From positions 161,061 through 225,060 of the forward strand of contig NZ_LNRF01000008.1 in the NCBI RefSeq assembly GCF_001557875.1: a stretch of 64,000 nt of DNA, written 5' to 3'. Made by a program: the position numbers and the translations under genes. The DNA comes from Vibrio splendidus (GTDB taxonomy: Bacteria > Pseudomonadota > Gammaproteobacteria > Enterobacterales > Vibrionaceae). This document shows, piece by piece, positions 18,667 to 27,775 of the stretch. The notes below the pieces were generated by a model. That model saw nothing but the letters and a program-made list of their open reading frames with translations. It ran no database searches and was not told the DNA's origin. Every line of letters begins with the position of its first letter. Within the stretch, counting starts at the first letter, position 1.

Positions 18667-20097
18667 ATGAAGAAAGTACTGGTTTTAGGCGCTTCTGGAT
18701 ATGTTGGTTCGCAACTCCTCCCTCTTCTGCTTGAGCAAGGCTATCAAGTCACGGCAGCAGCAAGGCATATCGACTATTTAAAGGCACGGACCGAGCCTCA
18801 CGAAAACTTATCACTAAAGTATCTTGACCTGGCTGATCAAGCCGCGACACAAGCCTTAGTCCCCGATTTTGATCTTATCTTCTTCCTTGTCCATGGAATG
18901 GCAGAAGGCCACGACTTTATTGATTACGAGTTAAACCTAGCTCGCAACTTTGTCTCTGCACTTGGCCCTAAAAACCAGCACGTTATCTATCTAAGCTCGC
19001 TGCAGCCTCAAACTGGTGACTCAGAGCACCTTCAAGCGAGAAAGAAAACCGGTGAACTACTTCGTAAAGGGCAGGTACCGATAACCGAACTTCAAGCAGG
19101 CGTGATCATAGGCCCAGGCTCTGCGGCATTCGAGATCATGCGAGACTTTGTGTACAACTTGCCGATTATGATTGCGCCAAAGTGGGTCGATTCTAAAGCA
19201 AACCCTATCGCATTGCAGAACCTGAACCACTATCTGCTGAAGCTAGCACAAGACACGCCTATAGAAAGCCAAATCTTCGAAGTTGGTGGGCCGGATATTG
19301 TCTCTTACCGAAACCAGTTTGCTCATATTGCCAAAACTGCCGATCGTCCACTCAGGCTATGGGCGACATCGCTACTGACACCAAAGATTGCTTCATATTG
19401 GTTAGGCGTGGTGACTTCTGTACCGTCCAACATTGGCAGAGCGCTTCTCGCAGGCTTAAAACACGATTTTGTCGCCAGTTCGACCACCATTAGAGAGAAG
19501 TACCCACAGAAGCTTATCTCGTTCGAGAATATGGTTGAGCAAGCTATTCATTCTGAAGGCAACTTCGTAAAGAGTAATGTGTGGGGTTTTGACAAAACCG
19601 CCTTCAAACGCTGGCAAGCTGGGTATGGCTATTACCCGAAGAAAACAGGCGCAAGTATCACCTCAAGTGCATCACTAGAATCGCTTTGGCATGTTGCTCA
19701 GCAAATCGGAAGCCCGAAGCAAGGTTACTTCTTCGCTAACACTTTATGGCGCACACGCGAATGGTTGGATGTTCTTTTCGGTGGCGGCGTACCTGTTCGT
19801 CAAATGCCAGAAGGGCCCAACCTAAAAGTCGGTGACAAAATCGATTCATGGAAGGTCATTCGCTGTGAAGAGAATCAGTTTTTATCTCTGCTTTTCGGTA
19901 TGAAAGGCCCCGGTTTAGGGCGACTCGAGATTACCGTCTCTGACCACGGTGATTTTCGCGAGCTGAACATCTCGGCTTGGTGGCATCCAAAGGGCTTTCT
20001 AGGATTACTGTATTGGTTTGCGATGATGCCAGCTCACCTGTTTATTTTTAAAGGCATGGTGAAGGCGATTGAGAAGCAGGCTAAAGAGCAGGATTAG
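18667..20097 (+). CDS. Atypical SDR / NAD(P)-binding protein with DUF2867 C-terminus
   Basis: 476 aa from the ATG at 18667, with GGAG six bases upstream; a longer in-frame start at 18640 lacks a site. The N-terminal Rossmann fold begins with VLVLGASGYVGSQLLPLLL, the glycine-rich loop of NmrA-like/atypical SDR proteins. The C-terminal part (about 330-470) resembles the DUF2867 domain found fused to such proteins. Function unknown; probably an NAD(P)H-dependent reductase or isomerase. A single gene with its own start region after the peroxidase terminator. Confidence 0.75.
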   Translation: MKKVLVLGASGYVGSQLLPLLLEQGYQVTAAARHIDYLKARTEPHENLSLKYLDLADQAATQALVPDFDLIFFLVHGMAEGHDFIDYELNLARNFVSALGPKNQHVIYLSSLQPQTGDSEHLQARKKTGELLRKGQVPITELQAGVIIGPGSAAFEIMRDFVYNLPIMIAPKWVDSKANPIALQNLNHYLLKLAQDTPIESQIFEVGGPDIVSYRNQFAHIAKTADRPLRLWATSLLTPKIASYWLGVVTSVPSNIGRALLAGLKHDFVASSTTIREKYPQKLISFENMVEQAIHSEGNFVKSNVWGFDKTAFKRWQAGYGYYPKKTGASITSSASLESLWHVAQQIGSPKQGYFFANTLWRTREWLDVLFGGGVPVRQMPEGPNLKVGDKIDSWKVIRCEENQFLSLLFGMKGPGLGRLEITVSDHGDFRELNISAWWHPKGFLGLLYWFAMMPAHLFIFKGMVKAIEKQAKEQD

Positions 20098-20265
20098 AAG
20101 CAGGTTCGAGATTCGAGTGTCGAGATGCGAAAAGATTAAAAGCAGATACGGGATTCGAGTAACGAGATGCGAAAAGACTAAAAGCAGATACGGGATTCGA
20201 GTAACGAGATGTGAAAAGACTAAAAGCGGATACGGGATTCGAGTATCGAGATGCGAAAAGACTTA
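20097..20265 (+). repeat. Four tandem 42-bp repeats
   Basis: Four consecutive copies of a 42-bp unit containing ACGGGATTCGAG and GAGATGCGAAAAGA; copies 2-4 differ at only a few positions and copy 1 is degenerate. An inverted partial copy (CTCGTATCCCGAATCCGCG) lies at about 20335-20353. The array starts at the SDR stop codon. Its reading frame is open on both strands only because 42 is a multiple of three. Confidence 0.85.
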
Positions 20266-20298
20266 ACAGAAAATTAGCGACACGCGCGATGAGAGGCA

Positions 20299-20322
20299 AA
20301 AAAGAGCGGATAATTCCGCTCT
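20299..20322 (-). terminator. Terminator of the bcr operon
   Basis: AGAGCGGA-TAAT-TCCGCTCT hairpin; the reverse strand then reads TTTTTTG. It sits about 35 bp beyond the DUF2913 gene. Confidence 0.85.
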
Positions 20323-20355
20323 TCGTATCTTTCATCTCGTATCCCGAATCCGCGA

Positions 20356-21015
20356 CTAGCCAATAACGCTAATTGGGATCTCAGCCAATTGGTTACCTTG
20401 GTTAGCAGGGTAAACGATGTATTCACCGTGATACTTCACTGCAGACTTATAGTCCGTCACTTTGTGAAGCATAAAACCTGCTTCCATCGCAGCTTGGATA
20501 AACTCAGCGTGGTTACCACGAACAAACCAGTTCATTGGCTTAACCATCAACTCACCGTCGAAAGAGTCGTCACACTGTTTGCCACACAAAGCAAAAGAGT
20601 GCTCACCATCGGTGAAGAATTGGATCTTGCCGCCAGTCGTTAGCTCGTCTTCACTCGATACGCTCCACCCCATCTCGTACATTTTGTCCATGAACGCTTC
20701 AACATCACTGTCTTTTAGCGCTTTAGGCTCTTCGCCTTCAGGGAAAAAACGTCCGTAAAACGCAGAAATACGTTTAAAGGTAAAAGTTAAATCAGAGTTG
20801 TTGCCTTTTGAGCGACCCTGTTTCTGCCAGCGAACCAAGTCCGGCACAATCACACGATCATAAGCTTGAGACTTAATCGCTTTTGTTACCCAGCGAACAA
20901 GGTAAAGATTGTTCGCGATAGGCGCATCGATCGCTTTACCTGACTTATGTAGAGCGTACAGTTCGCCTAACGCATCGTTCACTAACTTCTGAATTTCAAT
21001 ATAGTATTTTGACAT
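20356..21015 (-). CDS. DUF2913-family protein
   Basis: 219 aa from the ATG at 21015 (MSKYYIEIQKLVNDAL), with AGAAGG upstream. It resembles the DUF2913 family of vibrios and relatives, soluble proteins of unknown function. No signal peptide or membrane segment. The start codon overlaps the stop of the bcr gene (TAATG), so the two are translationally coupled. Family assignment is from memory of the sequence pattern. Confidence 0.6.
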   Translation of the reverse strand: MSKYYIEIQKLVNDALGELYALHKSGKAIDAPIANNLYLVRWVTKAIKSQAYDRVIVPDLVRWQKQGRSKGNNSDLTFTFKRISAFYGRFFPEGEEPKALKDSDVEAFMDKMYEMGWSVSSEDELTTGGKIQFFTDGEHSFALCGKQCDDSFDGELMVKPMNWFVRGNHAEFIQAAMEAGFMLHKVTDYKSAVKYHGEYIVYPANQGNQLAEIPISVIG

Positions 21016-22232
21016 TATGCCTTCTTTCCTAATGTCCAATATAGTAATGCTGACAGTATTGCACATACTGCCATCACCATAGCCATTGGCCCTGCAGTGT
21101 CACTTGGTAGCATTGCAACAATTGCCCCCACCACAGAACCTGTACCAAATCTTAATGTGCCCGCAAGCGAAGACGCTGTGCCGGCCATATTCGGGTATCC
21201 GCTTAAAAGCAGTGCCATTGAGTTACTACCAATAGTAGACAGTGTGCCGATAAACAGCATCACAAACGGCACAATACCCCACAAACCGATATCCAGCATC
21301 CAACCGACGAGTAGGCCTAGGCCCGCAAACAGTTGAATGGTTAAGCCCACTCTAAGCATAGCGTGAGAGCCCACTTTCTTAACGATTCGACCATTGATGC
21401 TCGTCATCAAGATCATCGCAACAATGTTCAGGCCGAACAGGTAGCCAAACAGATCAGGGCGAACACCATAGATATCAATGTAAACGAATGAGCCAGCCGT
21501 TAAGAACGCAAACATGCCTGAAAAAGAGAATGCACCAGAGAAAATCAGGCCCATCGCCGTTGGGTTCTTACACAGTCGAGCATAGTTACGAATCGTTGTT
21601 TTAAAGCGCAGTGGTTGTCGCTTTTCTGCGGGGAGCGTTTCTGGGATCTTCATCGATACCGCTAAGATCACGATCACCGCAAAAATAGCCAGTACCCAGA
21701 AAATTGAGCGCCAGCCGAACCACAACGCTAAGTAACCGCCAATCATCGGAGCAACCAATGGCGCAACTGTCATGACCAAAGTAACGAAAGACATGGTTCT
21801 TGCGAAATCTTCACGATCGAACATGTCTCTTACCACCGCTTGGATGATAACGGCCGCAGCAGCACCAGCAAAACCTTGAGCGGTACGGATGTAAGTCAGC
21901 GCTTCAATGCCGTGTGTTGTCGCACTCACCATAGACGCGATAGCAAACAAGAACACACCAATAAGCAGTACTGGCTTACGACCGTAGCTATCTGCCAACG
22001 GGCCATGCAGCAACTGCCCCAACGCGAAACCTGCGGTATACGCTGTTAGCGTGATTTGTACTTCACCCGCCGTAACACCAAGATCTTTGGCGATCGTTGG
22101 CATCGCTGGCAGATACATATCAATGGCTAGCGGAGTAAGTGCACCAATCGCACCTAGAATCAAAAACAGCACTAAGCCTAATTGAGGGGTTTCTGGTTGG
22201 GAGCTTGGGCTCTGTGGGGGCGATGTTTGCAT
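21015..22232 (-). CDS. bcr: Bcr/CflA-family MFS drug exporter
   Basis: 405 aa from the ATG at 22232 (GGAGAG just upstream); the longer open frame upstream runs through a repetitive leader. Twelve membrane segments, with the Bcr/CflA hallmarks: PLAIDMYLPAMPTIAKDL in helix 1 and the motif A-like LADSYGRKPVLL. The family exports bicyclomycin, chloramphenicol and related compounds with H+. The order bcr-rsuA-radD is the same as in enterobacteria, supporting the name. Confidence 0.88.
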   Translation of the reverse strand: MQTSPPQSPSSQPETPQLGLVLFLILGAIGALTPLAIDMYLPAMPTIAKDLGVTAGEVQITLTAYTAGFALGQLLHGPLADSYGRKPVLLIGVFLFAIASMVSATTHGIEALTYIRTAQGFAGAAAAVIIQAVVRDMFDREDFARTMSFVTLVMTVAPLVAPMIGGYLALWFGWRSIFWVLAIFAVIVILAVSMKIPETLPAEKRQPLRFKTTIRNYARLCKNPTAMGLIFSGAFSFSGMFAFLTAGSFVYIDIYGVRPDLFGYLFGLNIVAMILMTSINGRIVKKVGSHAMLRVGLTIQLFAGLGLLVGWMLDIGLWGIVPFVMLFIGTLSTIGSNSMALLLSGYPNMAGTASSLAGTLRFGTGSVVGAIVAMLPSDTAGPMAMVMAVCAILSALLYWTLGKKA

Positions 22233-22257
22233 AACTCTCCGGCTAAGTACTAGGTTA

Positions 22258-22317
22258 TATTTGTGCACGAGCATGCACACAGTGATACACGAATACGCAC
22301 AGTTATACACGAATATG
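22258..22317. repeat. Three 20-bp direct repeats upstream of bcr
   Basis: Two near-identical copies, CACAGTGATACACGAATACG (22278-22297) and CACAGTTATACACGAATATG (22298-22317), are preceded by a degenerate third (22258-22277). They lie 25-85 bp before the bcr start, where operator sites would be expected. Confidence 0.6.
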
Positions 22318-22408
22318 CGCACAGCAATAATGGCTGAAACAGTCCTAGTACCAGTCAAAATAATCAGCCGACGCTATCCTTGGTCGGCTACATCCACTAT
22401 AGAAAGGA

Positions 22409-23104
22409 TTACTTCCAGATAGAGTCGACTTCTTCTTGCGTTAGGTAGCGGTATTCACCTAGCTCTAAAGATTCGTCCATTTCAATTTCGCCAATACGTT
22501 CACGGTGCAGCGCTTCTACCTTGTTACCAAGTGCAGCAAACATACGTTTAACTTGGTGGTATTTGCCTTCATGAATCGTTAGCAATACTTCGCGTTCTGC
22601 ACGAACTTCTAGGTGTGCTGGAAGTGTTAGGCCATCTTCGCTCTTAAGCTGAATGCCTTCTTTGAATTTTTCAACGTAATCGTCTTCAACCGGTTCAACC
22701 AACCACACACGGTACGTCTTTTCGCACTTATGCTTTGGTGATGTGATACGGTGAGACCACTTACCATCATCAGTAATCAACACAAGACCCGTTGTATCAA
22801 TATCTAGACGGCCAGCAAAGTGCAGCTTGTCCATTTTGATTTCATCAAGTAATTCAAACGCGATACGATTTGCGCCATCTTCATGCGAACAAACAAAGCC
22901 TTCTGGCTTATAAAGCATGATGTAACGTGGGCCGTGAACATTCAGTTCATTGCCTTGCCATTCCACAACGCACTCTTCAGTTACCTTGAGTGAACCGCTT
23001 TTTTGAATGACATCATTAACTGTCACTGCCTTGGATTTTAATAAGTGTGTTGCTTCTCTTCGAGTGACGCCTAATGCATCGCACAGAAATTTATCTAAAC
23101 GCAT
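22409..23104 (-). CDS. rsuA: 16S rRNA pseudouridine(516) synthase RsuA
   Basis: 231 aa from the ATG at 23104, the exact family length; upstream in-frame codons are outside the family. N-terminal S4 RNA-binding domain (MRLDKFLCDALGVTRREA), then the catalytic GRLDIDTTGLVLITDDG motif with the nucleophilic Asp. It converts U516 of 16S rRNA to pseudouridine during 30S assembly. It diverges from radD across 97 bp. Confidence 0.93.
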   Translation of the reverse strand: MRLDKFLCDALGVTRREATHLLKSKAVTVNDVIQKSGSLKVTEECVVEWQGNELNVHGPRYIMLYKPEGFVCSHEDGANRIAFELLDEIKMDKLHFAGRLDIDTTGLVLITDDGKWSHRITSPKHKCEKTYRVWLVEPVEDDYVEKFKEGIQLKSEDGLTLPAHLEVRAEREVLLTIHEGKYHQVKRMFAALGNKVEALHRERIGEIEMDESLELGEYRYLTQEEVDSIWK

Positions 23105-23201
23105 GAATACCTCAACTAATCTAAGTCGGGTATTATAGTCACCTTTGCTCAATTAGTTGAGCTATTTCACACTATTTGTTTTCCACCTTACAAGACGCGA
23201 T

Positions 23202-24944
23202 ATGTATACACTCCGCCCGTACCAAGCTGATTCTGTAAAATCAGTGATTCATTACTTCAGAAAACACCAAACTCCGGCCGTTCTCGTGCTTCCGACGGGG
23301 GCAGGAAAAAGCCTTGTGATTGCAGAACTGGCAAGGCTTGCGAAAGGCCGTGTACTGGTACTTGCTCACGTAAAAGAGTTGGTTGAGCAGAACCATGAAA
23401 AGTATGAAGGCTACGGGTTGAAGGGTTCGATCTTCTCTGCGGGTTTAGGACGTAAAGAGACCGACCAACAAGTCGTGTTTGCTTCGGTGCAATCTGTGGT
23501 GCGAAATCTTGATTCATTCTCTAACCAATTTTCACTATTGGTGATAGATGAGTGTCACCGTGTTCCCGATGAAAAGACCAGTAGCTATCAAAAAGTAATC
23601 ACTCACTTGCGTGAGAATAATTCTGGCATCAAAGTGCTTGGATTAACGGCTACCCCGTATCGTCTTGGGATGGGTTGGATTTATCAATACCACACTCGTG
23701 GGCAAGTGCGCTCGGAAGAACCAAGATTCTTCAGAGATTGTATTTTCGAGTTACCGATTCGCTACCTGCTCGACGAAGGCTTCTTAACACCAGCTCGCAT
23801 GATAGATGCGCCAGTATTGAGTTATGACTTCTCACAATTAAAACCCGCGAGCACGGGTCGATACAAAGAAGCCGAACTTGATATGGTGATCGAACAATCA
23901 AAACGAGCGACACCACAGATTGTCGATCAGATTATTCACCTAGCCCAAGACAAACTAGGCATCATGGTATTCGCTGCGACCGTTCGACACGCGCAAGAGA
24001 TCCTCGGCTTATTGCCAGAAGGTGAAGCTTCAATTGTGATTGGCGATACGCCGACACTAGAACGCGACCAAATAATCAGCGACTTCAAAGAACGTAAAAT
24101 CAAGTTCTTGGTTAACGTATCGGTATTAACCACAGGTTTTGATGCGCCACATGTCGATTTAATCGCGATTTTGCGTCCGACAGAATCCATCAGTTTGTAT
24201 CAACAAATTGTTGGCCGCGGCTTACGTTTGTCTCCCGGAAAGAAAGAGTGTTTGGTGCTCGACTACGCGGGCAACAGTTACGATCTATACCAACCTGAAG
24301 TGGGCGACCCTAAACCCGATTCAGACAGTGAGATTATCACCATCCCTTGCCCGGCGTGCGGCTTCAATAATAACTTTTGGGGCAAGTTAGACAGTAATGG
24401 CTTCTTGCTTGAGCACTTTGGTCGTAAATGCCAAGGCTACTTTACCGATGAAGACACGGGCGAACGCGAACACTGTAATTATCGCTTCCGAGCGAAATAT
24501 TGTGGTGAATGTGGGGCCGATAACGACATTGCCGCGCGTATTTGTCATGAGTGCGACGCAACCTTAGTCGACCCAGACAAAAAACTTAAAGAGGCACTGA
24601 ACCTAAAAGATGCTTTGGTATTCGAGTGTTTAGAAATGGACCTCAACGTGCTTAAAGACGATAAAGGTAAATCACAACTTAAAGTCACCTATCGCGGTGA
24701 AAACCAAGCGCAAGTGCATGAGTTTTGGTCATTAACCACTAAAAAGCAGAAGCAGAACTTCAAAGACCAGTTTGTTCGCCCTCACCTTGCCGACAGACAC
24801 CGCCCTTTTGAAGAAGCGTCACCAACGAAAGTGGTTGCTCACCAACACAGATTCCGGCCACCTCAATTCGTGATTGCACGAAAAGTCGGACGCTTTTGGA
24901 AAATGAGAGACAAGATATTCGAAGACGAGCTTCAACAACGCTAG
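23202..24944 (+). CDS. radD: Superfamily 2 helicase RadD (YejH)
   Basis: 580 aa from the ATG at 23202 (MYTLRPYQADSVKSV). Walker A PTGAGKS (31-37), DECH box in VIDECHRV, GLTATPYR motif III and helicase C domain ending QQIVGRGLRLS. A C-terminal cysteine-rich region (CPACGF, CGECGAD, CHECDATL) should bind zinc. It matches E. coli RadD throughout. RadD acts in double-strand-break repair and binds SSB. In E. coli rplY follows directly; here about 5 kb of other genes intervene. Confidence 0.92.
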   Translation: MYTLRPYQADSVKSVIHYFRKHQTPAVLVLPTGAGKSLVIAELARLAKGRVLVLAHVKELVEQNHEKYEGYGLKGSIFSAGLGRKETDQQVVFASVQSVVRNLDSFSNQFSLLVIDECHRVPDEKTSSYQKVITHLRENNSGIKVLGLTATPYRLGMGWIYQYHTRGQVRSEEPRFFRDCIFELPIRYLLDEGFLTPARMIDAPVLSYDFSQLKPASTGRYKEAELDMVIEQSKRATPQIVDQIIHLAQDKLGIMVFAATVRHAQEILGLLPEGEASIVIGDTPTLERDQIISDFKERKIKFLVNVSVLTTGFDAPHVDLIAILRPTESISLYQQIVGRGLRLSPGKKECLVLDYAGNSYDLYQPEVGDPKPDSDSEIITIPCPACGFNNNFWGKLDSNGFLLEHFGRKCQGYFTDEDTGEREHCNYRFRAKYCGECGADNDIAARICHECDATLVDPDKKLKEALNLKDALVFECLEMDLNVLKDDKGKSQLKVTYRGENQAQVHEFWSLTTKKQKQNFKDQFVRPHLADRHRPFEEASPTKVVAHQHRFRPPQFVIARKVGRFWKMRDKIFEDELQQR

Positions 24945-25041
24945 ATATTATGTTCTTAACACTCAATGGTTAGTCAGCAGTTATAAAGTCTTTAGCCAAT
25001 AAGTTTGAAGTTTTTAGGTTCAAATTCTCATTATTAATCAG

Positions 25042-25075
25042 GTTCACTTTCTGTTCAGAATTACTTTTTTATACT
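25042..25075 (+). promoter_or_regulatory. Promoter with direct-repeat response-regulator box
   Basis: GTTCA occurs at 25042-25046 and 25053-25057, exactly 11 bp apart, the usual phasing for OmpR/PhoP-class boxes. A third GTTCA is at about 25018. TATACT at about 25070 could be the -10. The pattern suggests autoregulation of the downstream two-component genes. Confidence 0.4.
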
Positions 25076-25105
25076 GAACGCTATCAACCTTCTCTAGGAT
25101 TCGCT

Positions 25106-25504
25106 ATGTTTAGTAAAGCTATGATTTCTTTGTTTTCTATAAGCTTAGGCTTATTTGTTTCCGCTGGTGCATGGGCTGACTCACACCATAATGGTCATGA
25201 CTTAGTACAAGATGTCCATAAAGCAGGAACACGTATTGAATTTGAAGAAGATCAAGACGAAGTCTATGAAGCCGTACGAGAAGGCTACATTCGCCCTTTC
25301 TCAGAAATGTATGCAGCGGTTGAAAACGATCTTCATGGTCGAATCATTAAAGTCGAACTAGAAGAAGATGATGATATTTGGGTGTATGAGCTAAAAATTA
25401 ACTTCCAAAACAACATAATCAAAGTTGAATACAACGCCGAAACGTTAGAAATGCTAAAGATTGAAGGTCGCAACTTTAAAAACGCCATTAAGCACAACGA
25501 ATAA
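25106..25504 (+). CDS. Periplasmic PepSY-domain protein
   Basis: 132 aa. Signal peptide (to about residue 25, cut after GAWA) followed by an acidic PepSY-like domain; the strand ELKINFQNNIIKVEYNAETLEM is typical. Such proteins often sit beside PhoP/QseB-type two-component genes and may modulate or report on the sensor. It precedes the response regulator by 27 bp, so co-transcription is likely. Confidence 0.75.
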   Translation: MFSKAMISLFSISLGLFVSAGAWADSHHNGHDLVQDVHKAGTRIEFEEDQDEVYEAVREGYIRPFSEMYAAVENDLHGRIIKVELEEDDDIWVYELKINFQNNIIKVEYNAETLEMLKIEGRNFKNAIKHNE

Positions 25505-25531
25505 TCATTACCAGAATTAAGAAGAACAATT

Positions 25532-26191
25532 ATGAAAATTTTAGTCGTTGAAGACGAGCCTCGTTTGGGTCAACAAATTATTGAAACTTTAGAGGGTGCT
25601 GACTGGGTTCCAGAGCTTTCTCAAGATGGTATCGACGCACTCTACCGTGCAACGTCAGAAGAATGGGACGCGATTGTCCTCGATTTAGGCCTGCCTAAGC
25701 TTGATGGCCTTACCGTATTAAAAGGCATTCGAGACGAAAACATTAACACACCAGTGATTATCTTAAGTGCTCGTGACACCCTAACTCAGCGTGTTGAGGG
25801 TTTGAATGCAGGTGCAGATGATTACCTAACTAAGCCATTCGAAATGGTTGAACTTATCGCCCGTATTCGTGCTCAACTGCGCCGTGCTTCAGGCAGCGCA
25901 GCACCTATTCTTCAAATCGGCGACCTAAGCTTAGACACACGCAGTTCTAAAGTGTTGTGGCAAGGCCAAGCGGTTAGCCTTACCGCGCTGGAATATAAAG
26001 TCGTTGCATACTTCATGCATAACCAAAACAAGGTTATCTCGCGCACAGAACTGGTTGAGCACATCTACAAACAAGACTTCGACCGCGACTCGAACACGGT
26101 TGAGGTGTTTATTGGTCGAATCCGTAAGAAAATAGCACCAAAGATCATCAAAACCGTTCGTGGCCTTGGCTACCAACTGAATGCTGAATAG
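25532..26191 (+). CDS. OmpR-family response regulator
   Basis: 219 aa. Receiver domain with acidic EDE near residue 7, phospho-acceptor Asp51 in IVLDLGLP, and Lys in DDYLTKPFE. C-terminal winged helix ends KIIKTVRGLGYQL. The closest recognisable class is PhoP/QseB. It is flanked by a PepSY gene and its probable kinase. The targets cannot be told from sequence alone. Confidence 0.9.
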   Translation: MKILVVEDEPRLGQQIIETLEGADWVPELSQDGIDALYRATSEEWDAIVLDLGLPKLDGLTVLKGIRDENINTPVIILSARDTLTQRVEGLNAGADDYLTKPFEMVELIARIRAQLRRASGSAAPILQIGDLSLDTRSSKVLWQGQAVSLTALEYKVVAYFMHNQNKVISRTELVEHIYKQDFDRDSNTVEVFIGRIRKKIAPKIIKTVRGLGYQLNAE

Positions 26192-26290
26192 CCCTATATT
26201 TAATTAAACAAAAAATAGCTAGTTAAACTAAAAAATAGTTAACTTGGCTTAGAGCAATCGTCAATCAAGCACACTCACCCATTAAGTGGA

Positions 26291-26344
26291 CAGCCTGTTC
26301 TGATCATCGCAATACGATAAGTCACGATGAGCAAAGGCAGGCTG
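26291..26344 (+). promoter_or_regulatory. Inverted repeat before the histidine kinase start
   Basis: CAGCCTG (26291-26297) pairs with CAGGCTG (26338-26344), with further partial pairing inside. The 3' arm touches the GGAAAT that serves as ribosome binding site, so the hairpin could reduce kinase translation relative to the regulator. Confidence 0.4.
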
Positions 26345-26351
26345 GAAATGC

Positions 26352-27698
26352 ATGAATCTAAAGAAACGAACACTTAAAAACATCAGTCTAAAAAGCCGCC
26401 TGCTCCTTGCTGCGGCTTTTTGGCTAGGTGCGATGATATTAGCGGCAGGAGTAGGGATTCCAAAACTGGTTAACGACTACCTCGTCGATGACATGAAACA
26501 GCAGCTTGGCTTAACCATGGATGAGTTAACCGCCAATATCGAAACCAATGACAGTGGTAACCTGATCATGGCAGAGCGTCTGTCTGATCCTAGGTTCAAC
26601 CAGCCCTACAGTGGTATTTATTGGCGCGCTGCTACCCAAGATCAGATCATTCGATCTCGCTCGTTATGGGACAAAGACCTCACCATTAAGCGTTCCCCAA
26701 TTCACAAGTCAGTCAAAGGGCCAGAGAAAGAAAAACTGATTTACATCGAGCAGGATATCTATCTGCCAGAGCTCACCGACCCTGTCACAATCACCATTGG
26801 TATTGATGAGGACCCATTAGAGTCGACACTGGCCGAGCTTACTGGCCAAGTTTGGCTGATTCTAATGCTCTTGTTTGTTGGCGTGCTTATGTTGATCGGA
26901 ATTCAAGTCAGTTGGTCGTTATTGCCACTCAGCAAGATGCAACGTGAACTGGTAATGTTAAGAAACGGCGAGCAGCAAGGATTAAGCGATAACTACCCTA
27001 AAGAGGTTTCTCCGCTAGTTTCTGACCTCAATGCCCTACTCTTCCACTATCAAGAGTTATTAGAGCGAGCGAGAAACCATGCAGGAAATCTATCTCATGC
27101 GTTGAAAACACCGCTTTCAGTTCTAAAAAATGAGATAGAGCGACTTCCAGAGGATGACAAAGCACTGCTGCAACAGCCCATTCATCAGATTCAAAGCCAA
27201 ATAGATTATCACCTTGGCCGAGCGCGTATGGCGGGTGCAATGAACATTCTTTCTGTGAAGTCTTCACCTTGCGAGCGTGTCGAAGCGATCTCAATGGCGT
27301 TTGATAAAGTGTATGCCGCCAATGAAGTCACCATGATTAACGAGCTAGACTCTGAGATTGAAGTGGCGGTAGAAAAAACCGATCTTGATGAAATGGTCGG
27401 TAACCTACTCGAAAACAGTTACAAGTGGGCGAGCAGCATTATTCGAGTCCATGCAAATGAACTCGACGATGGCAACATAGAATTGGTGATTGAAGATGAT
27501 GGTCAAGGCATTCCTGAAGAGAAACTTGAGCAAGTGACCAAACGTGGCGTTCGACTCGATGAAACCACACCAGGAACAGGCTTGGGGCTTAACATCGTGA
27601 ATGAAATGGCGCACAGTTACCGAGGCAGCTTAACGCTCAGCAAGAGCTCAATGGGCGGATTAAAAGCCTCTCTGGTGCTTAAAATAAGTAAAGGCTGA
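26352..27698 (+). CDS. Sensor histidine kinase (PhoQ/QseC class)
   Basis: 448 aa. Membrane segments at about 17-38 and 168-190 enclose a periplasmic sensor domain of about 130 residues. The phosphoacceptor is His249 in LSHALKTPLSVL. ATPase N box (MVGNLLENSYKWA), G1 (EDDGQGIPEE) and G2 (GTGLGLNIV) are intact. Encoded 160 bp after the response regulator, in the same direction. The signal is unknown; the PepSY partner suggests an envelope cue. Confidence 0.9.
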   Translation: MNLKKRTLKNISLKSRLLLAAAFWLGAMILAAGVGIPKLVNDYLVDDMKQQLGLTMDELTANIETNDSGNLIMAERLSDPRFNQPYSGIYWRAATQDQIIRSRSLWDKDLTIKRSPIHKSVKGPEKEKLIYIEQDIYLPELTDPVTITIGIDEDPLESTLAELTGQVWLILMLLFVGVLMLIGIQVSWSLLPLSKMQRELVMLRNGEQQGLSDNYPKEVSPLVSDLNALLFHYQELLERARNHAGNLSHALKTPLSVLKNEIERLPEDDKALLQQPIHQIQSQIDYHLGRARMAGAMNILSVKSSPCERVEAISMAFDKVYAANEVTMINELDSEIEVAVEKTDLDEMVGNLLENSYKWASSIIRVHANELDDGNIELVIEDDGQGIPEEKLEQVTKRGVRLDETTPGTGLGLNIVNEMAHSYRGSLTLSKSSMGGLKASLVLKISKG

Positions 27699-27725
27699 AC
27701 AAGCTAAGTAAAAGTTAAACACAAT

Positions 27726-27750
27726 AAGCCCTAGCGTAATGCTAGGGCTT
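27726..27750. terminator. Bidirectional terminator between convergent genes
   Basis: AAGCCCTAGC-GTAAT-GCTAGGGCTT perfect hairpin lies between the kinase and dedA stops. The T-runs on both sides are weak. Confidence 0.6.
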
Positions 27751-27775
27751 AGTTCTATCGACCTTATATACAACT

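Noticed and set aside
20069..20335. Open frames on both strands across the 42-bp repeats
   Set aside because: They exist because the repeat length is a multiple of three; the sequences are low complexity and lack ribosome sites.
22278..22317. CRISPR-like repeats
   Set aside because: The units are directly adjacent with no spacers, and no cas genes are present.
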